From Sphingomonas glacialis (GTDB taxonomy: Bacteria; Pseudomonadota; Alphaproteobacteria; Sphingomonadales; Sphingomonadaceae): DNA of 64,000 bases. The translations under genes and the position numbers were made by a program. This document shows positions 41,322-50,036 of the stretch, piece by piece (positions within the stretch are counted from its first letter, which is position 1; each line of letters opens with the position of its first letter). A model generated the notes under the pieces. That model was not told the DNA's origin, made no database searches, and saw nothing but the letters and a program-made list of their open reading frames with translations. The DNA lies in contig NZ_RCZC01000006.1 of NCBI RefSeq assembly GCF_006439055.1, forward strand, positions 170,078-234,077, in the 5' to 3' direction.

Positions 41322-43247
41322 TTACGCCCGCGCGCCCTCGACCACGCCGCCCGAATTGTGACGCAGCGCTTTCAGCACCGTCTCGACGATCGCCTCGGCA
41401 TCGAGCCCGGCCTGGGCATATTGCAGCTCGGGCTTGTCCTGGTCCTGGAAGATGTCGGGCAGCCGCATCGTGCGCAGCTTGAGCCCGGCGTCGATCAGCC
41501 CGGTGTCGCTGGCGAAGGTCAGCACGTGCGCGCCGAGGCCGCCGACCGCACCTTCCTCGATCGTCACCGCGACTTCGTGCGTCGTCAGCAGCTTGCGGAT
41601 CAGTTCCTCGTCGAGCGGCTTGGCGAAGCGCAGATCGGCGACCGTGGTCGACAGCCCCTTCGCCTCGAGCGCCTCGGCCGCGCGCAGCGCCTCGCCGAGC
41701 CGCGTGCCGAGCGACAGGATCGCGACCTTGTGCCCCTGCCGCACGATCCGCCCCTTGCCGATCTCGAGCTGCTCGGGCGTCTCGGGGAGCTCCACGCCGG
41801 TGCCGTTGCCACGCGGATAGCGCACCGCGATCGGCCCGCTGTCGTGGAGGATCGCGGTGTGCGTCATGTGCACCAGCTCGGCTTCGTCGGCCGGCGCCAT
41901 CACCACCATGTTGGGCAGCGTGGCGAGATAGGCGACGTCGAACGACCCGGCATGCGTCGCGCCATCGGCCCCGACCAGGCCAGCACGGTCGATCGCGAAG
42001 CGCACCGGCAAATTCTGGATGCAGACGTCGTGGACGACCTGGTCATAGGCGCGCTGCAGGAAGGTCGAATAGATCGCGCAGAACGGCCGCATCCCCTGCG
42101 CGGCAAGGCCCGCCGCGAAGGTCACGGCATGCTGCTCGGCGATGCCGACGTCGAAGAAGCGCTCGGGATGCGCCTTGGCAAAGGCGTCGAGCCCGGTGCC
42201 CGACGGCATCGCCGCGGTGATCGCGCAGATCAGCGGATCGGTCTCGGCTTCCTTCGAAAGCTGCGCGCCGAACACGTTCTGATATTGCGGCGGCCCGGGA
42301 GGCGCCTTGGTCTGGACGCCCGAGATGACATCGAACTTCTGCACGCCGTGATACTTGTCCGCGGCGGCCTCGGCCGGGGCATAGCCCTTGCCCTTCTTGG
42401 TCACGACATGGACGAGGATCGGGCCCTCTTCGGCATCGCGGACATTCTCGAGCACCGGGATCAGCTGGTCGAGGTTATGCCCGTCGATCGGGCCGACATA
42501 ATAGAAGCCGAGTTCCTCGAACAAGGTGCCGCCCATCGCCATGCCACGGGCGAATTCGTCGGTCTTGCGCATCCCCGCCGCGATCGGCCGCGGCAGCTTC
42601 TTGGCGACGCGCTTGGCGAGATCGCGCAGGCCGAGGAATTCGCGGCTCGACACGATGCGGCTGAGATAGGCCGACAGCCCGCCGACCGGCGGCGCGATCG
42701 ACATGTCATTGTCGTTGAGGATGACGACCAGCCGGTTGCCCGCTTGGGCGGCGTTGTTCATCGCCTCATACGCCATGCCCGCCGACATCGCGCCGTCGCC
42801 GATCACGGCGATGCCCTTGCCGGGCTTGTCGGCGATCTTGTTGGCGACGCCGAAGCCCAAGGCAGCCGAGATCGAGGTCGAGCTGTGCGCCGCGCCGAAC
42901 GGGTCATATTCGCTCTCGGAGCGCTTGGTGAAGCCCGACAGGCCGCCACCCATGCGCAGCGTGCGGATCCGCTCGCGCCGACCGGTGAGGATCTTGTGCG
43001 GATAGCATTGATGCCCGACGTCCCAGACGAGCTTGTCGTTGGGGGTATCGAACACATAGTGAATCGCAACCGTCAGCTCGACCACGCCGAGCCCCGAGCC
43101 GAGATGGCCACCGGTGACACCAACGGCTGCGATCGTCTCCTGGCGGAGCTCGTCGGCAAGCTGGCGAAGCTGGGTGGGGGCAAGCGTCCGAAGATCGGCG
43201 GGAATGTTCACCGTGTCGAGCAGCGGCGTTTGGAGAATATCGACCAT
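41322..43247 (-). CDS. dxs: 1-deoxy-D-xylulose-5-phosphate synthase
   Basis: First enzyme of the MEP isoprenoid pathway, joining pyruvate and glyceraldehyde 3-phosphate with thiamine diphosphate. 641 residues. ThDP-binding motif GDGAMSAGMAYEAMNNAAQA, N-terminal GHLGSGLGVVELTVAIHYVF with WDVGHQCYPHKILTGR, active-site region FYYVGPIDGHNLDQLIPVL, and transketolase C-half block RPFCAIYSTFLQRAYDQVVH are all present. It feeds carotenoid and ubiquinone synthesis. Downstream convergent hairpin at 41284. Confidence 0.96.
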   Translation of the reverse strand: MVDILQTPLLDTVNIPADLRTLAPTQLRQLADELRQETIAAVGVTGGHLGSGLGVVELTVAIHYVFDTPNDKLVWDVGHQCYPHKILTGRRERIRTLRMGGGLSGFTKRSESEYDPFGAAHSSTSISAALGFGVANKIADKPGKGIAVIGDGAMSAGMAYEAMNNAAQAGNRLVVILNDNDMSIAPPVGGLSAYLSRIVSSREFLGLRDLAKRVAKKLPRPIAAGMRKTDEFARGMAMGGTLFEELGFYYVGPIDGHNLDQLIPVLENVRDAEEGPILVHVVTKKGKGYAPAEAAADKYHGVQKFDVISGVQTKAPPGPPQYQNVFGAQLSKEAETDPLICAITAAMPSGTGLDAFAKAHPERFFDVGIAEQHAVTFAAGLAAQGMRPFCAIYSTFLQRAYDQVVHDVCIQNLPVRFAIDRAGLVGADGATHAGSFDVAYLATLPNMVVMAPADEAELVHMTHTAILHDSGPIAVRYPRGNGTGVELPETPEQLEIGKGRIVRQGHKVAILSLGTRLGEALRAAEALEAKGLSTTVADLRFAKPLDEELIRKLLTTHEVAVTIEEGAVGGLGAHVLTFASDTGLIDAGLKLRTMRLPDIFQDQDKPELQYAQAGLDAEAIVETVLKALRHNSGGVVEGARA

Positions 43248-43365
43248 CCGGCCTGCTTAGCGCGGTGCAATCCGCCTGTCGATTACCTCGATCGCCGTGC
43301 GGACATTCTTGACGCGCGGTGCTCCGCAGCATCACATCGCGCCGATCGTCCCGGGGGGAAATGCC

Positions 43366-43905
43366 ATGACCGCGCTCAGCCACCGCCTCGCCACCGAGGC
43401 CGACATCCCCGCGATCGCCGCGCTGATGGAGCGCGCGATCGATGCGTTGCAGCACGGTTTCCTCTCGCCCGACGAGATCGCGGCGAGCCGGCTGAGCATG
43501 GGGCTCGACACGCAATTGATCGCTGACCGCACCTATTTCTTGGTCGAGCAGGAGGGCCAGCTCGCCGGCTGCGGCGGCTGGAGCTACCGCGCCACGCTCT
43601 ATGGCGGCAACGCCGGCGCGGCGCCGCGCGATGCCCGGACGCTCGATTCGACGACCGAGCCGGGGCGAATCCGCGCGATGTACACCGACCCCGGCTTCGT
43701 CCGCCGCGGCATCGGACGCCTTATCCTTGCGCTGTGCGAGGACGCCGCGCGCACCGCCGGCTTCGCTCGGGTCGAGCTGATGGCGACGCTGTCAGGCGAA
43801 CCGCTCTACCGCGCGGCGGGCTATCAGGAGATCGAGCGGGTCGCCAGGATGGCCGACCGCGGCACGCCGGTGCCGGGCGTGCGGATGGGCAAGGATCTGG
43901 CCTAG
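43366..43905 (+). CDS. GNAT family N-acetyltransferase
   Basis: 179 residues with a GNAT fold. It begins HRLATEADIPAIAALMERAI, the first strand-helix. The acetyl-CoA site is VRRGIGRLILALCEDAARTA (the R/Q-x-x-G-x-G/A motif as RRGIGR), and FARVELMATLSGEPLYRAAG is motif B. The substrate is unknown. Start 43366 follows GGGGGGAA. Divergent from dxs. Confidence 0.83.
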   Translation: MTALSHRLATEADIPAIAALMERAIDALQHGFLSPDEIAASRLSMGLDTQLIADRTYFLVEQEGQLAGCGGWSYRATLYGGNAGAAPRDARTLDSTTEPGRIRAMYTDPGFVRRGIGRLILALCEDAARTAGFARVELMATLSGEPLYRAAGYQEIERVARMADRGTPVPGVRMGKDLA

Positions 43906-43912
43906 CCGCAGT

Positions 43913-44371
43913 TCAGCCGCAGTCGGCGCACTTCCCGCGCACTTCGATCACCGGACGCACCGGCGAGAAACCCGCAGCTTCCGCCGCCGAGCGCACGCCC
44001 TTGGTGATCCGGTCGTCATCGAGATGCGTCGTCTGCCCGCAGCTGTCGCACACCAGAAAGATGCAATCGTGGAGGCAATCGGGGTGCGCGTTGGCGATAT
44101 AGGCGTTCGAACTTTCGACCCGCCGCGCCAGATTGGCGCCGACGAACAGGTCGAGAATTCGATACACGCTGTTGGCAGCAACGCGCCGCCCCTCGGCCTT
44201 GGAGACCGCCTCGGCAATGTCATAGGCCGAGGCCGGCTTGTCGAACCCGGCGAGCGCGCGAAAGATATTGGCGCGCATCGCGGTCCATTGCTCGCCCGAA
44301 CGCTCGAGCGTCGCCTGCGCGGCAACGGCGAGATCGGCGCCTTGCGGCTCGGTGTGGTGATGCATGGTCAT
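43913..44371 (-). CDS. zur: Fur-family zinc uptake regulator (Zur-like)
   Basis: 152 residues. The winged-helix part (RANIFRALAGFDKPASAYDI and RRVAANSVYRILDLFVGANL) is followed by the metal-binding dimerisation domain with HPDCLHDCIFLVCDSCGQTT and a terminal CADCG. The two CxxC pairs form the structural zinc site and point to Zur rather than Fur. The MerC-like gene starts upstream on the same strand, and a Zur-box-like sequence precedes that gene. The His-rich start (MTMHHHTEPQ) may be accessory metal ligands. Confidence 0.82.
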   Translation of the reverse strand: MTMHHHTEPQGADLAVAAQATLERSGEQWTAMRANIFRALAGFDKPASAYDIAEAVSKAEGRRVAANSVYRILDLFVGANLARRVESSNAYIANAHPDCLHDCIFLVCDSCGQTTHLDDDRITKGVRSAAEAAGFSPVRPVIEVRGKCADCG

Positions 44372-44424
44372 GGGGCTGAGATAGGCGGTGCGGGCCCTCC
44401 CCGCAACGGCCCGACTCAGTGGGG

Positions 44425-44829
44425 TCAGTTGGCGGCGCGACGGTTGAGGTCGTGGCCGAGCGCGAGCGTCGCCACGCCGATCAGCGTCCACACCGTCTCC
44501 ATCCCCGAACCGTCATGCGGCAAGGAGATCGCGCCGGCCATCGTGCCGAGCCCGGCCGAGCCGACCACTGCCGGCATCATATAGCCATGCGTGAAGATCC
44601 CGCGCCCGAGGGCGAACACGCCGAAGCCGATCGCGATCGTCAGCCCGATCTCGTGGAACAGCGGGTTGAGCAACAGCCCACCCGCGGTCGAGGCGAGCGC
44701 GATGAACACCGAGCTCGCGATGCAATGCACCATGCACAGCCCCGACAGGCCGATCGCCATCGTGTCGAACCGCTGTTCGATCCACCGGATGGCGGGGGTT
44801 TGTGCGAGAGTCGTCATGTTGCTCGCCAT
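44425..44829 (-). CDS. MerC-domain membrane protein, probable zinc-linked transporter
   Basis: 134 residues with four hydrophobic segments. GLSGLCMVHCIASSVFIALA holds the metal-binding Cys pair of MerC, and IGLTIAIGFGVFALGRGIFT and VWTLIGVATLALGHDLNRR are the other helices. MerC moves mercuric ions in mer operons, but no merA, merP or merR is present. The neighbours are zur and a candidate Zur box, so a role in zinc uptake or sensing is more likely. Start 44829 or 44817 (MTTLAQ). Confidence 0.75.
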   Translation of the reverse strand: MASNMTTLAQTPAIRWIEQRFDTMAIGLSGLCMVHCIASSVFIALASTAGGLLLNPLFHEIGLTIAIGFGVFALGRGIFTHGYMMPAVVGSAGLGTMAGAISLPHDGSGMETVWTLIGVATLALGHDLNRRAAN

Positions 44830-44845
44830 GTGGCATGTCGGCGGT

Positions 44846-44864
44846 CAGGTTACAACATATCATC
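44846..44864 (-). promoter_or_regulatory. candidate Zur box upstream of the merC-zur genes
   Basis: The minus strand reads GATGATATGTTGTAACCTG. Its core GATATGTTGTAAC matches GAAATGTTATAAC of the proteobacterial Zur box (GAAATGTTATAACATNTC) at 11 of 13 positions. It lies 17-35 bases upstream of the merC-like ATG at 44829, in an AT-rich patch. Judged by eye. Confidence 0.5.
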
Positions 44865-44959
44865 CGTGATTTTTTGTGACGATGATACGACCGATCTGGC
44901 GCGTCACCCCTATTGGCGCCTAGCATTCGCCACCATTCCAAGGCCTTGGAGAACCCGTC

Positions 44960-45541
44960 ATGCGTCCCGTGCTTGTCACTCTGCTGTTGCTGTGCGCCAC
45001 GCCTGCCTTCGCGACGCCTGCCGCAGCGGGGCCGGAAAGCATCGACATGTCAGATGCGACCAGGCCCTCCAACGCCGAGATGACGGCGATCTACGACGCC
45101 GATCAGGCGGTGCGCATGAGCAAAACCCCGATCGACTGGAAACTGGTGCGTCCGGCCGACCGTGCCCGTCGGACCCGGACGCAAGAGCTGCTCGGCACGG
45201 GGTCGCTCCACAGCGCCGACGATTTCTATCATGCCGCGTACGTCTATCAGCATGGCGACCTGCCCGAGGATTATCTGACCGCACACGCACTGGCGGTGAT
45301 CGCGGCCGCACGGGGCAAGCCCGCGGCCGCATGGATCGCGGCCGCGACGCTCGACCGCTATCTCCAGAGCATCGGGCAGCCGCAAATCTATGGGACGCAG
45401 TTTCGGCGTTCGACCGGTTCAGACTGGTCGCAAGAGCCGTATCGTCGCGATCTCCTGTCGGACGCGCTTCGCCGAGCAAACGGGGTCCCCCCGATCGCCG
45501 AGCAGGAGGAAAAGCGCAAAGGCCTGCCCACCCAGCCCTAA
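44960..45541 (+). CDS. hypothetical secreted protein
   Basis: 193 residues with a signal peptide (MRPVLVTLLLLCATPAFATP). The mature part has AIYDADQAVRMSKTPIDWKL, DDFYHAAYVYQHGDLPEDYL and TAHALAVIAAARGKPAAAWI with LDRYLQSIGQPQIYGTQF, an all-helical repeat-like pattern. HAAYVYQHG-type sequences occur in a group of uncharacterised secreted proteins, and the helical layout loosely recalls DUF6624. Not assigned further. Divergent from the MerC gene. Confidence 0.65.
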   Translation: MRPVLVTLLLLCATPAFATPAAAGPESIDMSDATRPSNAEMTAIYDADQAVRMSKTPIDWKLVRPADRARRTRTQELLGTGSLHSADDFYHAAYVYQHGDLPEDYLTAHALAVIAAARGKPAAAWIAAATLDRYLQSIGQPQIYGTQFRRSTGSDWSQEPYRRDLLSDALRRANGVPPIAEQEEKRKGLPTQP

Positions 45542-45609
45542 CGAGGCGGATCGCAGGTCGGACGCATTGTCCAATCGACGCGGCCCCCGGCGAAGCGTAG
45601 GATCATCCG

Positions 45610-46647
45610 ATGCTCCAGGCGTCCTCGCTCCCCTCCACCGTCCGCCCGCGGACGCTCTCCACCTGGCTGCTCGTCGTGGCCGCGCTGATCGTCGCGATCG
45701 TCGCGATCGGCGGAATCACGCGGCTGACCGAATCGGGGTTGTCGATCACGCAGTGGAAACCGCTCAGCGGTTCGATCCCGCCGCTGACCGACGCACAGTG
45801 GCAGGCCGAGTTCGCCAATTACCGCACGATCCCGCAATATGAGGCCTTCAACCAGGGCATGACGCTCTCCGGGTTCAAGGCGATCTTCTTCTGGGAATAT
45901 CTCCACCGCATGCTCGGCCGCGTGATCGGCCTCGCTTTTCTCGTGCCGCTCGTCTGGTTCGCGGTGCGGCGGCGGATCCCGCGCGGCTATCTCGTGCGCT
46001 TCGTCGCGCTCTTCTCGTTGATCGCGCTGCAGGGCACCTTCGGCTGGCTGATGGTGCGTTCGGGGCTCAGCGGACGAACCGAGGTCGCGCCGGGCTGGCT
46101 CGCGACGCATCTGCTCACCGCCTTGTTCACGCTCGCCGGCATGGTGTGGACGGCGCTCGACTTGCGCGCGCTCGCCGACACCCGGCTGGCGCGCCCTGCC
46201 CGCCTGCGGCTGATTCCAGCGATCGCGATCGTCCTGCTGTTCGCGCAGATCCTGTTCGGCGCGCTCACCGCGGGCTTACGCGCCGGCTACGCCTTTTCGA
46301 GCTGGCCGCTGATGGGCGACGCGCTGTTCCCGATGGCGACGCCGTTCACCGATCCGCTGTGGCGCAATCTGTTCGACAATCCGATCGTCGTCCAGTTCGT
46401 CCATCGATGGCTCGCCTTCGCGGTCGCATTCGGCGTGATGACGCTCGCCGCGCGCGCGCGCCGCGCCGGGGCGCCCCGCACGGGGCTGGTGCTGATTGGC
46501 TTGGTCTGCGCGCAGATCGTGCTCGGCATCATCACGTTGCTCAGCGGCGTCGAGATCGGCGTCGCGGTCGCGCATCAGGCCAATGCCGCGCTGCTCGTGA
46601 TTGCCGCTGCCGTGGCGGCCCATGCCGTCGGACGCCGCACGGTCTGA
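45610..46647 (+). CDS. ctaA: heme A synthase (COX15/CtaA type)
   Basis: Converts heme O to heme A for aa3-type cytochrome oxidase in the inner membrane. 345 residues, eight hydrophobic helices. GGITRLTESGLSITQWKPLS, FFWEYLHRMLGRVIGLAFLV (heme-ligand His), GWLMVRSGLSGRTEVAPGWL, HLLTALFTLAGMVWTALDLR and the second heme-side VVQFVHRWLAFAVAF and VAVAHQANAALLV are all typical. No ctaB or oxidase subunits are near. Confidence 0.93.
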   Translation: MLQASSLPSTVRPRTLSTWLLVVAALIVAIVAIGGITRLTESGLSITQWKPLSGSIPPLTDAQWQAEFANYRTIPQYEAFNQGMTLSGFKAIFFWEYLHRMLGRVIGLAFLVPLVWFAVRRRIPRGYLVRFVALFSLIALQGTFGWLMVRSGLSGRTEVAPGWLATHLLTALFTLAGMVWTALDLRALADTRLARPARLRLIPAIAIVLLFAQILFGALTAGLRAGYAFSSWPLMGDALFPMATPFTDPLWRNLFDNPIVVQFVHRWLAFAVAFGVMTLAARARRAGAPRTGLVLIGLVCAQIVLGIITLLSGVEIGVAVAHQANAALLVIAAAVAAHAVGRRTV

Positions 46648-46682
46648 CCCGCGCAAAGCTTGCCGGTATCCCGGTACCCGTC

Positions 46683-46797
46683 AGCAAACCCGCACTTTGC
46701 TTGACTTTCGCAAGGCCAAGCAGCAATAGCGCCACCAACGGTGCCGTCCTCGAAGGGGCGGCATCTGTCATTTTAGCATGTAAAGGTCACAAGCCCC
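46683..46797 (+). promoter_or_regulatory. promoter and leader of rplM-rpsI
   Basis: After ctaA, TTGACT (near 46700) followed 17 bases later by CAATAG is a plausible sigma70-type promoter. The leader contains GGTGCCG...CGGCATC-type pairing close to the start, and GTCACAAGCCCC just before the ATG. A ribosomal-protein leader for autoregulation is possible but not demonstrated by eye. Confidence 0.35.
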
Positions 46798-47277
46798 ATG
46801 AAGGCGCTGATGAAGACCACCAAGCCGGCATTGCCGCATGAGGTGGAGAAGAAATGGATCATCGTCGATGCCGACGGTCTGGTCGTCGGCCGTATGGCGT
46901 CGATTATCGCCAACATCCTGCGCGGCAAGCATAAGCCGAGCTTCACCCCGCACGTCGATTGCGGTGACAATGTCATCATCATCAACGCGGACAAGGTGCG
47001 GTTCACGGGCAACAAGCTCAAGGACAAGATCTACTATCGCCACACCGGTTATGCCGGCGGCATCAAGGGCGTCGCGGCCGGCAAGATCCTCGAGGGTCGT
47101 TTCCCCGAGCGGATCATCGAAAAGGCCATCGAGCGGATGATTCCGCGCGGTCCCCTGGGTCGCGCCCAGCTGCGCAACCTGCGCGTCTTCGCCGGCACCG
47201 AGCATCCGCACGAAGCGCAGAACCCCGAAGTCCTCGACATCGGCAGCATGAACCGCAAGAACAAGGTGGGCAACTAA
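46798..47277 (+). CDS. rplM: 50S ribosomal protein L13
   Basis: 159 residues. WIIVDADGLVVGRMASIIAN, DCGDNVIIINADKVRFTGNK, YYRHTGYAGGIKGVAAGKIL and the late MIPRGPLGRAQLRNLRVFAG are standard L13 blocks. Start MKALMKTTKP at 46798. It overlaps rpsI by one base (TAATG). Confidence 0.97.
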   Translation: MKALMKTTKPALPHEVEKKWIIVDADGLVVGRMASIIANILRGKHKPSFTPHVDCGDNVIIINADKVRFTGNKLKDKIYYRHTGYAGGIKGVAAGKILEGRFPERIIEKAIERMIPRGPLGRAQLRNLRVFAGTEHPHEAQNPEVLDIGSMNRKNKVGN

Positions 47278-47837
47278 TGTCCGACAACCGCCAGTCCCTC
47301 GCCGATCTCGCCGGCCTGACCAACACGCCGGCACCGGTTGCAGCGCCTGCCGCTGCGACGACCGCGCCTGCTACCGGCGAAGATTACGTTGCTGCCCCCG
47401 CAGCGCCGACGCACGAGCCGATGCCGCTGCGCGAGCAGATCCTCGACCAGTACGGCCGCGCCTATGCGACCGGCCGTCGTAAGGACGCCGTCGCTCGCGT
47501 CTGGATCAAGCCCGGCACCGGCAAGATCACGATCAACGGCCGCGACCAGGAAGTGTATTTCGCACGTCCGACGCTGCGTCTCGTCATCAACCAGCCGTTC
47601 GGCGTGACCGAGCGTGACGGTGCCTATGACGTCGTCTGCACCGTCAAGGGCGGTGGTCTTTCGGGCCAGGCCGGCGCGGTCAAGCATGGCATCAGCCAGG
47701 CGCTGACCCGCTTCGAGCCGATCCTGCGCGCGCCCGTCAAGGCAGCCGGGTTCCTGACCCGCGACAGCCGCACGGTCGAGCGTAAGAAGTACGGCAAGGC
47801 GAAGGCCCGTCGTAGTTTCCAGTTCTCGAAGCGCTAA
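47277..47837 (+). CDS. rpsI: 30S ribosomal protein S9
   Basis: 186 residues, longer than the ~130 of E. coli because of an Ala/Pro-rich N-terminal extension of about 55 residues (NTPAPVAAPAAATTAPATGE), common in alphaproteobacteria. The S9 core then runs from YGRAYATGRRKDAVARVWIK through GITINGRDQ-like and GLSGQAGAVKHGISQALTRF to the basic C-terminus KKYGKAKARRSFQFSKR that reaches into the decoding site. Ends in a hairpin terminator. Confidence 0.96.
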   Translation: MSDNRQSLADLAGLTNTPAPVAAPAAATTAPATGEDYVAAPAAPTHEPMPLREQILDQYGRAYATGRRKDAVARVWIKPGTGKITINGRDQEVYFARPTLRLVINQPFGVTERDGAYDVVCTVKGGGLSGQAGAVKHGISQALTRFEPILRAPVKAAGFLTRDSRTVERKKYGKAKARRSFQFSKR

Positions 47838-47860
47838 GCTTTCCAAGTCTTTGGTACGCG

Positions 47861-47891
47861 AAAGGGCGGTCCGGCAACGGGCCGCCCTTTT
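47861..47891 (+). terminator. intrinsic terminator of rplM-rpsI
   Basis: AAAGGGCGG, a 12-base loop region, CCGCCCTTTT. A 9-bp stem with the A/T ends and a short T tract, 24 bases after the rpsI stop. Confidence 0.85.
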
Positions 47892-47985
47892 CGGTTCTGG
47901 CGGGGTTGCGGGGCGCAAGATCACATTGCCTTGCTTACGCGCCCGCAGAAGCGCACGCAGCGATGCACGAAGAGGATGTCCGAAC

Positions 47986-49257
47986 TTGACTGACGATCGC
48001 ACGCCTGTCGCGGCGCAGACCGCCTTGCTCGATGGCCCGTCGGACGACGTGGTCGAGACGCCCGACTGCGCGACGAACGAACCTACGTCCTTCACCGCGG
48101 CGATCGAGCAGGTCGGGGCCGGATCGCTGCTCGGCTATCGGCTGCAGCAGCAGGCGATCCTGTCCGATTTCGGGCTGTTCGCGCTGCAATGCCGCGACAA
48201 TGAGGCCCTGCTCGCCAAGGCGGCCGAGATGGCGGCCGACGGGATGCGGACCGGGCTGTGCAAGGTGCTCGAATACCGACCGGAACAGCACGACCTGCTC
48301 TTTCGCGCCGGCGTCGGCTGGCGTGCCGGGGTGATCGGGGTCGTCAGCCTCGCCGCCGACGACAAGTCGCCCGCAGGCTTCGCCTTCCAGAACGGCACCC
48401 CCGTCATCTCGAACCACCTCGAGGGCGAGGACCGCTTCCGCACGCCGCAGATCATGGTCGAGCACGGCGTCCGCCGCGCGATCAACGTGCTGATCTCGAC
48501 CACGGCGGGTTCGTGGGGCGTGCTCGAAGTCGACAGCCCCAGCGCCGGCCAGTTCGAGGCCGCCGACATCGCCTTCCTGCAGGGCTTCGCCAATTTGCTC
48601 GGCGTCGCGATGGACCGGCAGGACTATGAACGCCGCCTCGCCGAGGCGCTCGACTATCAGAAGGTGCTCGTCCGCGAGGCGAGCCACCGCGTCAAGAACA
48701 GCCTGACCATGCTGTCGAGCATCCTCCACCTCCAGTCGCGCGGCAATCCGCTGCCCGAAGTGTCGAGCGCGCTCAACGAAGCCTCGGGCCACATCATCGC
48801 GATCGCGCGGACGCACGATCAATTGTGGCGCCAGGACACCGGACGGATCGAACTCCCCGCGCTCGCCGAGGATCTCTGCGCGAGCCTTTCCGGGCAGCTC
48901 CCCAACGTCAGGATCGAATGCGAGGCCGACGCGGTGTCGCTCCATGCCGATCAGGCGGTCGCGGTCGGGCTGCTGATCACCGAACTCGTCACCAATGCGG
49001 CCAAACACGCTTATGACGATGCCGGCGGTCGCGTGCTCGTCTCCGCGCGCGCCGAGGGCGACTCGGTCGTGATGACGGTGTGCGATTTCGGCAAGGGGCT
49101 CCCGCCGGGGTTCGACCTCAACAACCGATCCTCGGCAAGCCTCGGCGTCCAGCTGATCCGCACGCTCGCGCGCAGCCTCGACGGCGTCGTCGAGGTCCGA
49201 CCCGGGGAGGGCGCCTGCATCGCCGTCACCTTCCCCGCCCGGCCCGCCGACGGCTGA
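47986..49257 (+). CDS. GAF-domain sensor histidine kinase (HisKA_2 / HWE-related)
   Basis: About 423 residues. A GAF domain (about 45-225) begins LLGYRLQQQAILSDFGLFAL and includes AGFAFQNGTPVISNHLEG. The HisKA_2 dimerisation box is ASHRVKNSLTMLSSILHLQS with phosphoacceptor His234, followed by HATPase with ELVTNAAKHAYDDAGGR and FGKGLPPGFD. Soluble. TTG at 47986 follows GAGGATGTCCGAAC; an earlier in-frame start at 47851 would overlap the rpsI terminator. Such kinases act in general stress (PhyR-type) or light signalling. No response regulator is adjacent. Confidence 0.85.
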   Translation: MTDDRTPVAAQTALLDGPSDDVVETPDCATNEPTSFTAAIEQVGAGSLLGYRLQQQAILSDFGLFALQCRDNEALLAKAAEMAADGMRTGLCKVLEYRPEQHDLLFRAGVGWRAGVIGVVSLAADDKSPAGFAFQNGTPVISNHLEGEDRFRTPQIMVEHGVRRAINVLISTTAGSWGVLEVDSPSAGQFEAADIAFLQGFANLLGVAMDRQDYERRLAEALDYQKVLVREASHRVKNSLTMLSSILHLQSRGNPLPEVSSALNEASGHIIAIARTHDQLWRQDTGRIELPALAEDLCASLSGQLPNVRIECEADAVSLHADQAVAVGLLITELVTNAAKHAYDDAGGRVLVSARAEGDSVVMTVCDFGKGLPPGFDLNNRSSASLGVQLIRTLARSLDGVVEVRPGEGACIAVTFPARPADG

Positions 49258-49268
49258 TCAAGCTCGGG

Positions 49269-50036
49269 TCAGCCGACCCGTTCGCGCTCGAGCGGCCGGT
49301 CGGGCGCCGGGGTCATCGTCCGCAACAACACGTCGAAGCGGCCATCGGCGACGCGGATCTCGTTGAACGACGGCGGCGTCGTGCGCGTGCGCTCCGACAG
49401 CGTTCCCGCGCCGATCATCCGCACGATATTGCCGTCGACGTCGTGCGCGATGTCGAACGGGTCGTGGACATGCCCGGTGAGCACCGCATTTGCGCCGGCC
49501 GCCACCAGCGCCTTGAGTGCCTTCGCGCCATTATGCGTCTGCGCCGAGGTCCGCGTCTCGGGCTCGACCAGCGGGTGATGGCAGGCGATGAAGATCACTT
49601 TGCCCTCGGGCACCTCGGCCAGCAACGCGAGCGTACGATCCAGCGCACCGCGGCTGACCTTGCCCTTCGACCAATTGAGCCGCCACTGCGCGCGCGCGGT
49701 CGTCACCAAGGGCACGATCGCGACACCGGGCAGATTGAGCGGTTGTTCGACCATCCGCTCGATCTTGGTCATCCGCCGATAGGGGCGGAAGAAGCGGTCG
49801 ATCGGGTTGAAATAGGGCAAATCGTGATTGCCGACCTCGACCGTCACCGGCACCCCGAGCCCCTGCAGCCATTCGAGCCCGGCCGCAAACTCGCGGCGCC
49901 GCGCGCGCATCGTCAGATCGCCCGTCATGATCACCGCGTCGGGCTTCTCGGCGCTGACCAGCGCGCCGAACCACGCGACGGCGGCGGCATCCTCGCGCCC
50001 GAAATGGACGTCGCTGACATGGAACAGGCGCATCAC
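49269..50036 (-). CDS. metallophosphoesterase (class III cAMP phosphodiesterase-like)
   Basis: 255 residues with all five calcineurin-like motifs: FHVSDVHFG, MTGDLTM, VGNHD, IACHHP and TGHVHDPF. It uses a dinuclear metal centre to hydrolyse phosphomono- or diesters; cAMP phosphodiesterase is one possibility (CpdA-type) but many substrates are known. It overlaps the lipid-kinase gene by 4 bases, so the two form an operon. Confidence 0.86.
   Translation of the reverse strand: MMRLFHVSDVHFGREDAAAVAWFGALVSAEKPDAVIMTGDLTMRARRREFAAGLEWLQGLGVPVTVEVGNHDLPYFNPIDRFFRPYRRMTKIERMVEQPLNLPGVAIVPLVTTARAQWRLNWSKGKVSRGALDRTLALLAEVPEGKVIFIACHHPLVEPETRTSAQTHNGAKALKALVAAGANAVLTGHVHDPFDIAHDVDGNIVRMIGAGTLSERTRTTPPSFNEIRVADGRFDVLLRTMTPAPDRPLERERVG

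Noticed and set aside
44425..44829. Mercury-resistance operon because of MerC.
   Set aside because: merA, merT, merP and merR are absent, and the neighbouring regulator is Zur-like.
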